Positions 18,462 through 27,167 of a DNA stretch of 64,000 nt are shown here, piece after piece. The position numbers were made by a program, and so were the translations under genes. How positions within the stretch are numbered: position 1 is the stretch's first letter; each line of letters begins with the position of its first letter. Source of the DNA: Hyphomicrobium sp. (lineage in GTDB: Bacteria > Pseudomonadota > Alphaproteobacteria > Rhizobiales > Hyphomicrobiaceae); assembly GCA_019751875.1 (NCBI GenBank), contig JAIEMV010000017.1, positions 1 to 64,000 on the forward strand. Reading direction: 5' to 3'. Below the pieces are notes generated by a model that was given only the letters and a program-made list of their open reading frames with translations, made no database searches and was not told where the DNA came from.

Positions 18462-19337
18462 ATGTCAGACATCGATCTTGCCAAGCCACAGCCCCTGATG
18501 GCGGGGAAGCGCGGCCTCATCATGGGCGTCGCCAACGACCGTTCCATCGCGTGGGGCATCGCTCGCATTCTCGCGGGGCAAGGCGCTGAGCTTGCCTTTA
18601 CCTATCAGGGTGGCGCTTTCGGCCGCCGCGCGGCACCGCTGGCGGAAAGCCTCGGATCAAAGATCATCGAAGAGTGCAACGTGCTCGACCTGGATAGTGT
18701 CGACCGCGTTTTCAGCCGCATCCAGAGCGAATGGGGCGGGCTCGACTTTGTCGTGCACGCCCTTGCGTTCTCCGATCCGCGCGAACTGTCGGGCCGGTAT
18801 GCGGATACGACGCGCGAGAACTTCACCAACACGATGGTCATCTCCTGCTTCTCGTTCACGGAAGTGGCGAAGCGGGCGGCCGACCTTATGCCGAACGGCG
18901 GCTCGATGATCACGCTCTCTTATGGCGGCGCGACGCGTTGGGTGCCGTCGTACAACGTAATGGGCGTCGCCAAGGCGGCACTGGAGGCGTCCGTTCGCTA
19001 CCTTGCGGCTGACCTGGGGCCGCAGGGCATCCGCGTCAATGCGATCTCGGCTGGGCCGATGCGCACGCTTTCGGGTGCGGGCGTGGGCGATGCGCGCGTA
19101 ATTTTCAATTATCAGAAAGAGAATTCGCCGCTTCGGAAGACGCCCTCCCTCGATGAAGTCGGCGGATCGGCGCTCTATCTGCTTTCGCCAATGTCGGGCG
19201 CGGTGACGGGCGAGGTGCATTTTGTGGACTGCGGCTACAATACTGTGTCGATGCCGACGCTCGAACAGTTGAAGGCTCACGAGCAGGATGTTTCGGCCGC
19301 TGCCAAGGGCCGCCCGCCCGGAGAAGCGGCGGAATAA
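18462..19337 (+). CDS. fabI: Enoyl-ACP reductase FabI (NADH type)
   Basis: Short-chain dehydrogenase-like reductase catalysing the last step of each fatty-acid elongation cycle. The cofactor-binding segment GVANDRSIAWGIA and the catalytic Tyr-x6-Lys (YNVMGVAK) are diagnostic of FabI. I chose ATG at 18462 (291 residues), preceded by CGAGG, because homologues begin a few residues before the conserved GKRGLIMGVAN segment; an in-frame ATG at 18387 would add 25 atypical residues. Third gene of a fabA-fabB-fabI run. Confidence 0.94.
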   Translation: MSDIDLAKPQPLMAGKRGLIMGVANDRSIAWGIARILAGQGAELAFTYQGGAFGRRAAPLAESLGSKIIEECNVLDLDSVDRVFSRIQSEWGGLDFVVHALAFSDPRELSGRYADTTRENFTNTMVISCFSFTEVAKRAADLMPNGGSMITLSYGGATRWVPSYNVMGVAKAALEASVRYLAADLGPQGIRVNAISAGPMRTLSGAGVGDARVIFNYQKENSPLRKTPSLDEVGGSALYLLSPMSGAVTGEVHFVDCGYNTVSMPTLEQLKAHEQDVSAAAKGRPPGEAAE

Positions 19338-19397
19338 TCGCGGTTTGCTCGTGGCCGCCTTGACGGTGCCACGGAGAACAGCGCATTCATCGCGCGC

Positions 19398-20270
19398 ATG
19401 ATTGGGGTATTCGATTCCGGACTTGGCGGATTGACTGTGCTGAAGGCGCTCGTGGAGCGGTTCCCTTCGGCCTCGTTCACCTATCTGGGTGACCACGCCA
19501 ATGTGCCATACGGCAACCGGCCCTCGGCCGAAATCGTCGATCTGACGCGCGCAGCCGTCATCGCGCTGTTTGCAAACGGTGCACGGCTTGTCGTGCTTGG
19601 CTGCAACACGGCGACGGCTGTGGCCGCACGGCAGTTGCAACAGTCGTGGCTGCCGACGACCGATTGGCGGGCGAAGGGCCACAACGTGCTCGGCATCGTC
19701 GCGCCGACCGTGGAGGCAGCGACACAGACGCCATGGTCGGTGACAACGCCCCAGTACCCTCAGAAGAACCTGACCGATACGATCGCCGTGTTCGGTACCA
19801 CACGGACCGTGCAGTCTGGGGTCTATCCGGAAGAGATCCGCAAGCGCACGCCGAAGGTAAAGGTGGTGCAGCAAATCTGCTCGGAGCTTGCCGGCGCCAT
19901 CGAAGCGGAAGCATCAGAAGGCGAACTCGACCGGCTGGTGGCGGAGGGAATCGCGGGTGTACTGGCGCAGACGCAGGGTTTTGCGCCGCATCGCGCCATC
20001 CTAGGCTGCACACACTTCCCGCTTGTAGAGCACCTGTTCCGGCGGCATCTACCGCCAGCGACACGCATACTGTCCCAACCGGAAATTGTAGCGGATAGTC
20101 TTGAAGATTATCTGGACCGGCATCCGCATTATGTGGATGGCAATACTGGCACGTTGGAACTGCTGACGACGGCGGCGGATGCGGAGGTCATCAGCCAACG
20201 TGCGCGGGTTTTCTGGCCGGACGCGCCACCGTTTCAGCGCGCTACCCAGATGTCGTTTTCGTCTTCATAG
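19398..20270 (+). CDS. murI: Glutamate racemase MurI
   Basis: Interconverts L- and D-glutamate for peptidoglycan. The FDSGLGG N-terminal motif, the first catalytic Cys in VVLGCNTATA and the second in ILGCTHFPLV are present. The 290-residue length fits. The 3' end overlaps the convergent L,D-transpeptidase gene by 37 bases; both stops look genuine. Confidence 0.94.
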   Translation: MIGVFDSGLGGLTVLKALVERFPSASFTYLGDHANVPYGNRPSAEIVDLTRAAVIALFANGARLVVLGCNTATAVAARQLQQSWLPTTDWRAKGHNVLGIVAPTVEAATQTPWSVTTPQYPQKNLTDTIAVFGTTRTVQSGVYPEEIRKRTPKVKVVQQICSELAGAIEAEASEGELDRLVAEGIAGVLAQTQGFAPHRAILGCTHFPLVEHLFRRHLPPATRILSQPEIVADSLEDYLDRHPHYVDGNTGTLELLTTAADAEVISQRARVFWPDAPPFQRATQMSFSSS

Positions 20271-21070
20271 TATGGGTCTGAATACGGGGCACCATCTGCA
20301 TCGCGGTAGCGATTGCCGCCTAGGGACGCCGGCTTGGCTTGCCACCGGCCATTCGCCACTTTCTGTTGTTCTGGAATCTCGTCCATTACTTTGACCGTCG
20401 TGCCGACATTGACCAGCGCTGCGAGGTGGACGACGTGTTCGTTCATCATGCGGAAGCAGCCGGAGGACGCCGCGTAACCGATGGTCTTGGGATCATTCGT
20501 GCCGTGGATGCGATAGAGCGTGTTTCCGAGGAACAGCGCTTTCACACCGAGCGGGTTCTTGATGCCACCATACATTTTTTCCGGAAGCCGCGGGTCGCGC
20601 TGACGCATTTCGGCGGGAGGATGCCAATCAGGCCAATCCGCGACGCGGCTGATAGATTCAGTTCCCGTCCAGGTGAAGCCGTCGCGACCAACGGAGATCG
20701 GGTATTCGTAGGCTTCGTCGTTGTCGAGAACGAGGTAGAGGCGGCGCTTGGAATTGTCGATCAGGATCGTGCCAGGTGTTTCGGCGGTGTAGAAGGGAAC
20801 GATCGGGGGCGCACGCCCGACGATCTGAGGGCGTCCGCCGCCTTCCATGATTGCGGGGAATGGCTGGCCGGGGCCTGGGCCAAACCCGAAGAATGAACCG
20901 CCGTATGAATTTGAGTTCGGAGCTGCCTGCGGTGCGCGGTACGCTCTGCCTTCGCGCTGTACGTTCTCGTCCCACGATCCAAAGGGACTCAACGACTGAG
21001 CTGCCGTCGGTTGCGATAAAATCGCCAGTGCGCCACATGCGGATAAAAGAAGGGGGAGCTTGCAAGACAT
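20234..21070 (-). CDS. Exported L,D-transpeptidase (YkuD domain)
   Basis: A 278-residue protein with a signal peptide ending around PTAAQS and a YkuD domain. The catalytic motif is visible as HGTNDPKTIGYAASSGCFRM, with the nucleophilic Cys preceded by SSG and followed by R. Such enzymes form 3-3 peptidoglycan cross-links or attach proteins to the wall. It converges on murI, another cell-wall gene. Confidence 0.9.
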   Translation of the reverse strand: MSCKLPLLLSACGALAILSQPTAAQSLSPFGSWDENVQREGRAYRAPQAAPNSNSYGGSFFGFGPGPGQPFPAIMEGGGRPQIVGRAPPIVPFYTAETPGTILIDNSKRRLYLVLDNDEAYEYPISVGRDGFTWTGTESISRVADWPDWHPPAEMRQRDPRLPEKMYGGIKNPLGVKALFLGNTLYRIHGTNDPKTIGYAASSGCFRMMNEHVVHLAALVNVGTTVKVMDEIPEQQKVANGRWQAKPASLGGNRYRDADGAPYSDPYYEDENDIWVAR

Positions 21071-21133
21071 CGTGTGGCACCACTGCTGCTGATCTTCACC
21101 GGCCCCCCGCCGAATGAAGATGTTTTCAGTCGC

Positions 21134-21853
21134 TTACGGCAAACTGGAGAGGTGCTCCAATGCGCCGGGATCGAGAAGTCTAAGTCCGCCGTTATCAGCG
21201 CTGTCGACGAGGCCGCGATCCTTCAAGTCGGCGAGCGCTCTGCCGAGAGCATCGACGTCAAGATTGAGGAAGGAGGCCACGTCGCCCGTCGTTAAGAACT
21301 CCGCGATGTCGTCGGAGTTCCGACCCTCGTGCCGGTTCATGTGGTGCATAGCCGATAAGAACGCCGCCACGCGTTTCACGGGAAGTTCGTCACTGTCGGG
21401 GATGAGTTCGCGGCGGCGAGCCTCGAATTCGCGCTCGGTCTGGAGTGCCTGCCTTTCCCGCGCTTCCGGGAAGGCGGCGCACACGTCGGAGATCGCCGAC
21501 AGCGGGAAAAATGTCAGGCGGCTCGGCACAACGGCCATTCCGCTGTCGATATGGTGCTCGAGGAAGCCAAGACCGATAAAACTGCCAGGAAAGAGCATTT
21601 CGACGACATTCGGCGGCCCCGACGGCCGGCGCGTGGTTACGCAGACGATGCCGGTTTCAAGTCTATAGATCCCCGACTTGACGTCGCCTTCATGAAACAA
21701 AAACTCGCCACGCCCAACAATGATTTCCTGCCCGTCTACGGTGGGGGCGGGCCGGAGGCTGCGTGCCAATGGAACAACAAACGGTTCGCACTCATCCGAA
21801 ACTTCGACTTTAGGAACTTCTGCCGATGCCAAATCCATCATGACGCTACTCAA
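21134..21853 (-). CDS. Crp/Fnr-family transcription regulator
   Basis: A 239-residue protein with a cyclic-nucleotide-binding-like barrel (GRGEFLFHEGDVKSGIYRLETG) and a C-terminal winged helix (LTTGDVASFLNLDVDALGRALADLKDRGLV). It lacks the cluster of N-terminal Cys that bind the FNR iron-sulfur centre, so it is closer to the FixK or other Crp subgroups than to FNR. Whether it acts on the 11688 box cannot be told from sequence alone. The following 294 bases (21854-22147) show no gene, only AT-rich sequence with a weak AGACTTT/AAGTCT repeat. Confidence 0.8.
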   Translation of the reverse strand: MSSVMMDLASAEVPKVEVSDECEPFVVPLARSLRPAPTVDGQEIIVGRGEFLFHEGDVKSGIYRLETGIVCVTTRRPSGPPNVVEMLFPGSFIGLGFLEHHIDSGMAVVPSRLTFFPLSAISDVCAAFPEARERQALQTEREFEARRRELIPDSDELPVKRVAAFLSAMHHMNRHEGRNSDDIAEFLTTGDVASFLNLDVDALGRALADLKDRGLVDSADNGGLRLLDPGALEHLSSLP

Positions 21854-22147
21854 CGCTACTCACACACACACGACTGAAAATCGATAAGCTCAATAGTTGC
21901 AGATTAGCATCTTCTTTAGACTTTCAAAAGTCTGATCTTCATTTAGTCATTGACAACCAATTAATCGTCGTTTTGTGCGCTGCGGCGCGTCCAAAAATCC
22001 GTAAAAATGTCATGCCATTGCCGTGATTTAAGGCCGCGCACCCCCGCTCTGCTTCGGCACCGCGCGAGCGGCGACAGCACCGATTTTGCACCCTGTCGAT
22101 TGCATGGGCCTGACGTGTTGGGATCTGATCTGGCGTAGAGCGCGGGA

Positions 22148-23221
22148 TCAGTTTTGGGCGAGGTAGTAGCGGTGGACCCAGCCGCGGGTATTGCGAAACT
22201 GAATTTCGCACCAGAGCGCGACGCAACCCCCGACCATGTGGACGGCACTCGCGTTCGGCGGGATTACACCGACAATCGCATATGCGTCGGAAGGCCCGCT
22301 GCGCATATTCAGGACATCATCATCGGCAACGCCGTAAACGCTGAATGACACGGGGGCCGGCGCGGCTTGCGCGCGGACCGGTTCAGGCTCGTTTTCCGAT
22401 TCCGGGTACGGGTAGGACGACGGCTTGGGTTCTGGCTTGGGGAGGACTGCTGCCACGACGGTCTTCTTGACGGGCGCCGGAGCTGCTTTTTTCGCCGCCA
22501 GCTTGACCGGAGGACGAGCGGCGGGGGCCGCTTCAGCGGATGCGACCCCGAACTGGGATTGCAAGGCGCGTGAGAGGCCGAGCCCCACGAAGAAAAGTCC
22601 CCGATCGGTGGGGGCCTCTTCAGGAATGTTGAGCCGTTCGGCGGCCGATTTGGGACGGACGGCGAGACGCGGGGGTGATTTCAGGACCGGTGTCTTGACC
22701 TCACGCTTGGCCGGCGGTGCGATACTGGCGACGGTCGCCCGCTTGGCCACGGAGGACCAGGATTTCTCCGCCTCTGCAACGACTTCGGCACGCTCGACCA
22801 GTGTCGCGGTCCCCTTTTTCCCGTCATCCCGGCGCCAGAACATCCGCTCGTTCTTCATGTGGATGGTGAGGCACTGTTCCTCGGCATCAAACCAGCGAAA
22901 CCACTTGTAGCAGAGGCGATCGCCCTTAACCCACCAGCGCCCACGATCGTTGGCGGCGCCGAGGACCGATGCGAGGCTGCCGGCATTGCCGCTCATGAGG
23001 CCGTCGCCGGTGAAGCGAATAGGGATCGTGGTGCCGAGCGGCGTGTCGAGTTCAATGCGCGACCCTGTGAACGTTTGTTTCAGGTCGTTCGCGCCGAGCT
23101 TCATCGGTTCTGCCGCAACAGCGACAGAAGTGAAAAAGACGAGGCCGGTGAGCAGGCAACGCAGCAAAGAGACACCTTGGCTTGGCGGGGGCTGAATGTG
23201 GCCGGAGTGAAGCGATCGCAC
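22148..23221 (-). CDS. Exported two-domain protein with C-terminal SH3 module
   Basis: A signal peptide (ending AVAAEP) leads into an N-terminal domain of about 100 residues rich in Trp and Cys (NDRGRWWVKGDRLCYKW, then EEQCLTIHM), resembling the DUF995 family. A long Pro/Ala/Lys linker follows, then a C-terminal SH3b domain (VLNMRSGPSDAYAIVGVI, then WCEIQFRNTRGWVHRYYL). The layout suggests a periplasmic wall-binding protein. The GTG at 23221 is the outer start; a TTG at 23167 would also give a signal peptide. Function unknown. Confidence 0.7.
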   Translation of the reverse strand: MRSLHSGHIQPPPSQGVSLLRCLLTGLVFFTSVAVAAEPMKLGANDLKQTFTGSRIELDTPLGTTIPIRFTGDGLMSGNAGSLASVLGAANDRGRWWVKGDRLCYKWFRWFDAEEQCLTIHMKNERMFWRRDDGKKGTATLVERAEVVAEAEKSWSSVAKRATVASIAPPAKREVKTPVLKSPPRLAVRPKSAAERLNIPEEAPTDRGLFFVGLGLSRALQSQFGVASAEAAPAARPPVKLAAKKAAPAPVKKTVVAAVLPKPEPKPSSYPYPESENEPEPVRAQAAPAPVSFSVYGVADDDVLNMRSGPSDAYAIVGVIPPNASAVHMVGGCVALWCEIQFRNTRGWVHRYYLAQN

Positions 23222-23457
23222 AGAAGTATGGCAGAAGCTCGAATGTGCGCGACAGCGGTTGCCGGACCGTTACGAAACGGGGCTTGACAGCATCGATAAT
23301 TAGGCTTCAACGAAGCTTAACGGTCGATTAACCCCCGAGCACTTTTTGCTGTCTGAGCGATATTGTCGGGCCGCAACGGCGCGGCTTGCGCTCGGTCAAA
23401 TTGATGGTCGTTGGAGCGCTATTCTTCATTAACAAATTATGGCTGGAGGTCGTTTTG

Positions 23458-24855
23458 GTGGTTCATAGGTCAGTGCTGGGATTACTGCTGTTGCTGGTGA
23501 TGGTCATTCCTAGCTTGGCGCCGATATCCGCCTTCGGTCAGGACGAGAGCGCACAGAAAACCTTCAGCACTGAAGAACTTGATCAGATGCTGGCGCCTGT
23601 AGCACTCTATCCTGATGAGGTTCTCGCCAACGTTTTGATGGCTGCGACTTATCCTCTTGACGTCGTGCAGGCCGCGCGGTGGCGAAAGGAACCGGCTAAC
23701 AAGAACCTGAAGGGTGACGGCCTCACGAAAGCACTCGAGGCAAAGAACTGGGATCCCAGCGTCAAGGCCCTGACACAGTTTCCCGAAGTGCTTGCAAACA
23801 TGAGCGAGCAGCTTGAATGGACGCAGAGTCTAGGTGACGCGTTTCTGGCGCAAGAAGACGACGTATTCGCCCGTGTGCAGTACTTGCGTCAGAAAGCCGA
23901 GGCGGCCGGCAATTTGAAGAGCAACAAGCAGCAGACGGTCAAGAAGCAGAGCAATCCAGAAACGCGGACCGAATACATCGTTATTGAGCCCGCAAACCCG
24001 CAATATGTCTATGTGCCGGTTTACCAGCCAACCGTTGTTTACGGCTCGTGGTGGTATCCAAGCTATCCGCCCTATTACTGGAACTACTATCCCGGCGCGA
24101 CCTTCGTGAACGGCCTGTTCTGGGGCGCGGGCTTTGCGATTGCGAACAACATCTGGGGCTGGAACAATTTCAACTGGCGCAACGGCGATATCGACATCAA
24201 CATCAACCGCTACAACAACATCAACGTCAATCGTCCGCCGATCACTAACAACAAGTGGGAGCACAATGCGGCGCATCGCGGTCCTGTGCCTTATCGCGAT
24301 AAGGCCACGCGTGAAAAGTACGCCAAGGACAAGCAGGTGCGCGACAAGAGCAAAGATTTCAGCGGCTTCGATAAGGCCGATAAGGGCACGCTCGATAAAT
24401 CCCGCGACGTCGAGAGCGTGAAAAACAAGCTTGGCGAAGGCAGCAGCGACAAATTCAAGGACAAGGGCGGCGATCGCGGCGACAAAATAAAAGACAAAGC
24501 GGGTGACCGCGATTTTTCCAACGCCAAAGACAAGGTGGGTGATCGCGGCGGCGACAAAGTTAAGGACAAGGCAGGCGATCGTGCCGGCGACCGGGCAAAC
24601 AAAGCGGTTGACCGTCCGGCCAGCAAGGACATCAAAAATAAAGCCGCCACACGGGATATTCAGAAGCCCTCGCCCAAGCCCGCTTCGAAGGCTCTCGACG
24701 TGAAGCCAAAGGCGCAGGTGCAAAAGCATGTTGATCGTGGTGGCGCAAGCCGCGCGGCGGCGAAGTCGCACCCGAAGGCCCGCGCGGGCGGCGGCGGAGG
24801 CGGCGGCCGGGTGAAAGGTGGTGGCGGCGGTAGAGGCGGTGGGCGAGGGAGGTAA
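23458..24855 (+). CDS. Exported DUF3300 protein with charged repeat tail
   Basis: A signal peptide precedes a DUF3300 domain (LDQMLAPVALYPDEVLANVLMAATYPLDVV). A Tyr/Trp/Pro-rich segment (QYVYVPVYQPTVVYGSWW) and an Asn-rich stretch follow. The C-terminal 190 residues are a highly charged Lys/Asp/Gly/Arg low-complexity tail ending in poly-Gly/Arg. GTG at 23458 has a perfect GGAGG 8 bases upstream, so I prefer it to starts further 5'. DUF3300 genes often lie beside DUF2950 genes, as here. The function is unknown; an envelope location is likely. Confidence 0.8.
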   Translation: MVHRSVLGLLLLLVMVIPSLAPISAFGQDESAQKTFSTEELDQMLAPVALYPDEVLANVLMAATYPLDVVQAARWRKEPANKNLKGDGLTKALEAKNWDPSVKALTQFPEVLANMSEQLEWTQSLGDAFLAQEDDVFARVQYLRQKAEAAGNLKSNKQQTVKKQSNPETRTEYIVIEPANPQYVYVPVYQPTVVYGSWWYPSYPPYYWNYYPGATFVNGLFWGAGFAIANNIWGWNNFNWRNGDIDININRYNNINVNRPPITNNKWEHNAAHRGPVPYRDKATREKYAKDKQVRDKSKDFSGFDKADKGTLDKSRDVESVKNKLGEGSSDKFKDKGGDRGDKIKDKAGDRDFSNAKDKVGDRGGDKVKDKAGDRAGDRANKAVDRPASKDIKNKAATRDIQKPSPKPASKALDVKPKAQVQKHVDRGGASRAAAKSHPKARAGGGGGGGRVKGGGGGRGGGRGR

Positions 24856-24915
24856 GCGGGCCGGCATCCGCACCATCACTCAAGCTCGCCAATCTATATC
24901 ATCGGAGTTCACGCC

Positions 24916-25854
24916 ATGACCCGCCACATTGTTTCGAGATTTTGCAAAACGATTGCGCCCCTTGCCATTCTACTTATCGCTGCCGCGTCGCCTGCATCGG
25001 CTCAAGAGGCGTTCGGCACGGCCGAAGACGCAGCCAAGGCGCTTGTCGATGCGGTCCGCTCGGACGATCCGCAGAGCGCGATCGTCAAGGTCTTGGGACC
25101 AGCGGGGCGTGATATTGCATCGTCGGGAGACGAGGTTGACGACGAGTCGCGACGCGCTCGATTTCTTTCAGCATATGACGAGAACCACTCCCTGCAGGCG
25201 GATGGCGACACCAAGATGACGCTCATCATCGGCAAGGATGAATACCCATTTCCTATTCCGATCGTGCAGACAAACGGCAAATGGCAATGGGATACGGACG
25301 CTGGTCTCGATCAGCTGCTCACCCGCCGTATCGGCGAAAATGAACTGTCCGCAATTGAGGTCATGCGCACGTACGTCGCCGCGCAGTACGAGTATGCGGA
25401 GGTGCCACGGGATAGCAAGGGCATCCAGTATGCACGGCGTCTCATGAGCCGCGATGGTCGCAAGGATGGCCTCTACTGGGAAGCGGCAGAGGACGAGCCG
25501 CAAAGTCCGATCGGGCCGCTGATCGCGAAGGCGCAACTCGAAGGTTACAAGGGCAAGGCCAAACCGGAAGACGGGCAAGCCAATTATCACGGCTACGTCT
25601 ATCGGATGCTTTACGGGCAAGGAAGGAACGCAGCGGACGGTGCGCGCGATTACATCGTGAACGATCGAATGATTGGCGGCTTCGCCTTGATCGCCACTCC
25701 GGCCGATTACGGCAATTCTGGCGTTATGACGTTCATCGTCAATCACGATGGCGTCGTGTACGAAAAGGACCTTGGCCCCGACAGCTCTGGAATTGCGGCC
25801 AAAATAAGAATGTTCGATCCCGACAGCAGTTGGCGGAAGGTACAAACAGAATAG
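24916..25854 (+). CDS. Exported DUF2950 protein
   Basis: A 312-residue protein with an N-terminal signal peptide ending near ASAQEAF. The body matches the DUF2950 family (GTAEDAAKALVDAVRSDD near the start, then YHGYVYRMLYGQG and GGFALIATPADYGNSGVMTF). It follows the DUF3300 gene by 60 bases and precedes the DUF900 gene, which suggests one envelope-associated unit. Function unknown. Confidence 0.85.
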   Translation: MTRHIVSRFCKTIAPLAILLIAAASPASAQEAFGTAEDAAKALVDAVRSDDPQSAIVKVLGPAGRDIASSGDEVDDESRRARFLSAYDENHSLQADGDTKMTLIIGKDEYPFPIPIVQTNGKWQWDTDAGLDQLLTRRIGENELSAIEVMRTYVAAQYEYAEVPRDSKGIQYARRLMSRDGRKDGLYWEAAEDEPQSPIGPLIAKAQLEGYKGKAKPEDGQANYHGYVYRMLYGQGRNAADGARDYIVNDRMIGGFALIATPADYGNSGVMTFIVNHDGVVYEKDLGPDSSGIAAKIRMFDPDSSWRKVQTE

Positions 25855-25938
25855 CTCGCGCTGTTGGAACCGGCAAACTTTGCTTGGCGCTTGCCCGTCA
25901 AGCGGTATAAACGTCCAAAGTATTTCGGGGGTCGCATT

Positions 25939-27093
25939 TTGGGCGTCTTCAATTTTTGTCGTGTTTCAATACTGCTTTTTCTTACTTTGCAATTTGCGGG
26001 GTGCGCGTCGCGTCCCGGAAGTGAAGTTTTGATTCCGATCGCCAATGTTCCAGCTTCAACGTCCAAGGTGAAAGTCCTCGTCGCCACCACGCGGGAGCGT
26101 GGGAGCAAGGAAGACCCTGACGCGTTTACGGCCGAGCGGGCCAAGGAATTGAATTTCGCTGCTCTCACCATTTCGATTCCGACCCAGCACGTCACCGGGG
26201 AGATCGAGTGGCCGGATACGTCGCCGCCGGATCCTCGACGCCACTTCATCACGACGAAACGCGATTTCCTCGATGCCAACGGCTTCCTGGATCAGATCAA
26301 GGCGCGGGCGCGGCAGGGCGGACCTGAGGCCAATGACGTGCTCGTCTTCGTGCACGGGTATAACACTTTGTATGAGGAAGCCGTCTATTGGCTTGCGCAG
26401 ATCGTGCATGACTCCGGCTTCCAGGGGACGGCCATTTTGTTCGCGTGGCCCTCGCGCGGTAAGGCCCCTCTCTATCTCGCCGATCGTGAAGCCAGCACGT
26501 ATTCGCGCGACTACTTTGAGCAGGCGCTCCTCAAGGTTTCGAAGCTGCCCGAAGTGAAAGAAATCAACATTCTCGCGCACAGCATGGGCAACTGGCTGGC
26601 GGTCGAGAGCCTGCGCCAGGCAAAAATGAATGGGCATGGGGATTTCAACGGCAAACTCGCGGATGTGATCCTCGCCTCGCCTGATCTCGATGTGAACGTT
26701 TTCCGGACGCAGCTCGATGTGATTGGCAAGCTGCCGCGGCCGATGACCGTCCTTGTTTCGGGTGATGATAAAGCGCTGGCGCTTTCGACGATGCTGGCGG
26801 GAGATGTTGACCGTGCCGGCCGCGTGACGGCGGATGATGCGCGGGCGATCGCGGCGGCGGAAAGATACAATTTGAAGGTCGTCGACCTTACGGCGGTCGA
26901 TGATGGCAATGGCAATCATCACAGCAAGTATTCGAAGTCTTCCGCTGTAATTGATGCGATCGGCAAAAAGCTGAAGGGCCAAACGCCGGCCACGCAAACC
27001 CAGGTGGGCTTGGTCACTGCGGTAACGAATGCGGGAGACAGCCTGCTCAAAGTCCCTGCTGCGATACTACCGCCCGCCGCAGCGGCGGAGTAA
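25939..27093 (+). CDS. DUF900 alpha/beta-hydrolase lipoprotein
   Basis: An alpha/beta hydrolase of about 384 residues. An N-terminal hydrophobic segment ends in a lipobox (LQFAGC), so it is probably an envelope lipoprotein. The oxyanion region VLVFVHGYNT and the nucleophile elbow AHSMGN (Ser nucleophile) are clear, with a downstream Asp and a His in GNHHSKYS. TTG at 25939, preceded by GGGGGT, gives a normal lipoprotein signal; the frame is open back to TTG at 25864, so the start is uncertain. Substrate unknown. Confidence 0.78.
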   Translation: MGVFNFCRVSILLFLTLQFAGCASRPGSEVLIPIANVPASTSKVKVLVATTRERGSKEDPDAFTAERAKELNFAALTISIPTQHVTGEIEWPDTSPPDPRRHFITTKRDFLDANGFLDQIKARARQGGPEANDVLVFVHGYNTLYEEAVYWLAQIVHDSGFQGTAILFAWPSRGKAPLYLADREASTYSRDYFEQALLKVSKLPEVKEINILAHSMGNWLAVESLRQAKMNGHGDFNGKLADVILASPDLDVNVFRTQLDVIGKLPRPMTVLVSGDDKALALSTMLAGDVDRAGRVTADDARAIAAAERYNLKVVDLTAVDDGNGNHHSKYSKSSAVIDAIGKKLKGQTPATQTQVGLVTAVTNAGDSLLKVPAAILPPAAAAE

Positions 27094-27115
27094 CGAGCGG
27101 AACTTTACAAGAGGA

Positions 27116-27145
27116 GGGCTCCGGATTGATTACGCTCCGGAGCCC
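27116..27145. terminator. Terminator between the DUF900 gene and the methylated-amine operon
   Basis: A perfect 10-bp stem (GGGCTCCGGA with TCCGGAGCCC) has a 10-base loop and is followed by ATTTTAT on the plus strand. It separates two convergent genes, so it may serve both. Confidence 0.8.
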
Positions 27146-27167
27146 ATTTTATCAGACTTGGATTCGA

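Noticed and set aside
20234-20270. Overlap of murI and the L,D-transpeptidase gene as possible frameshift or wrong stop
   Set aside because: Both protein ends read normally and convergent genes often overlap by a few tens of bases.
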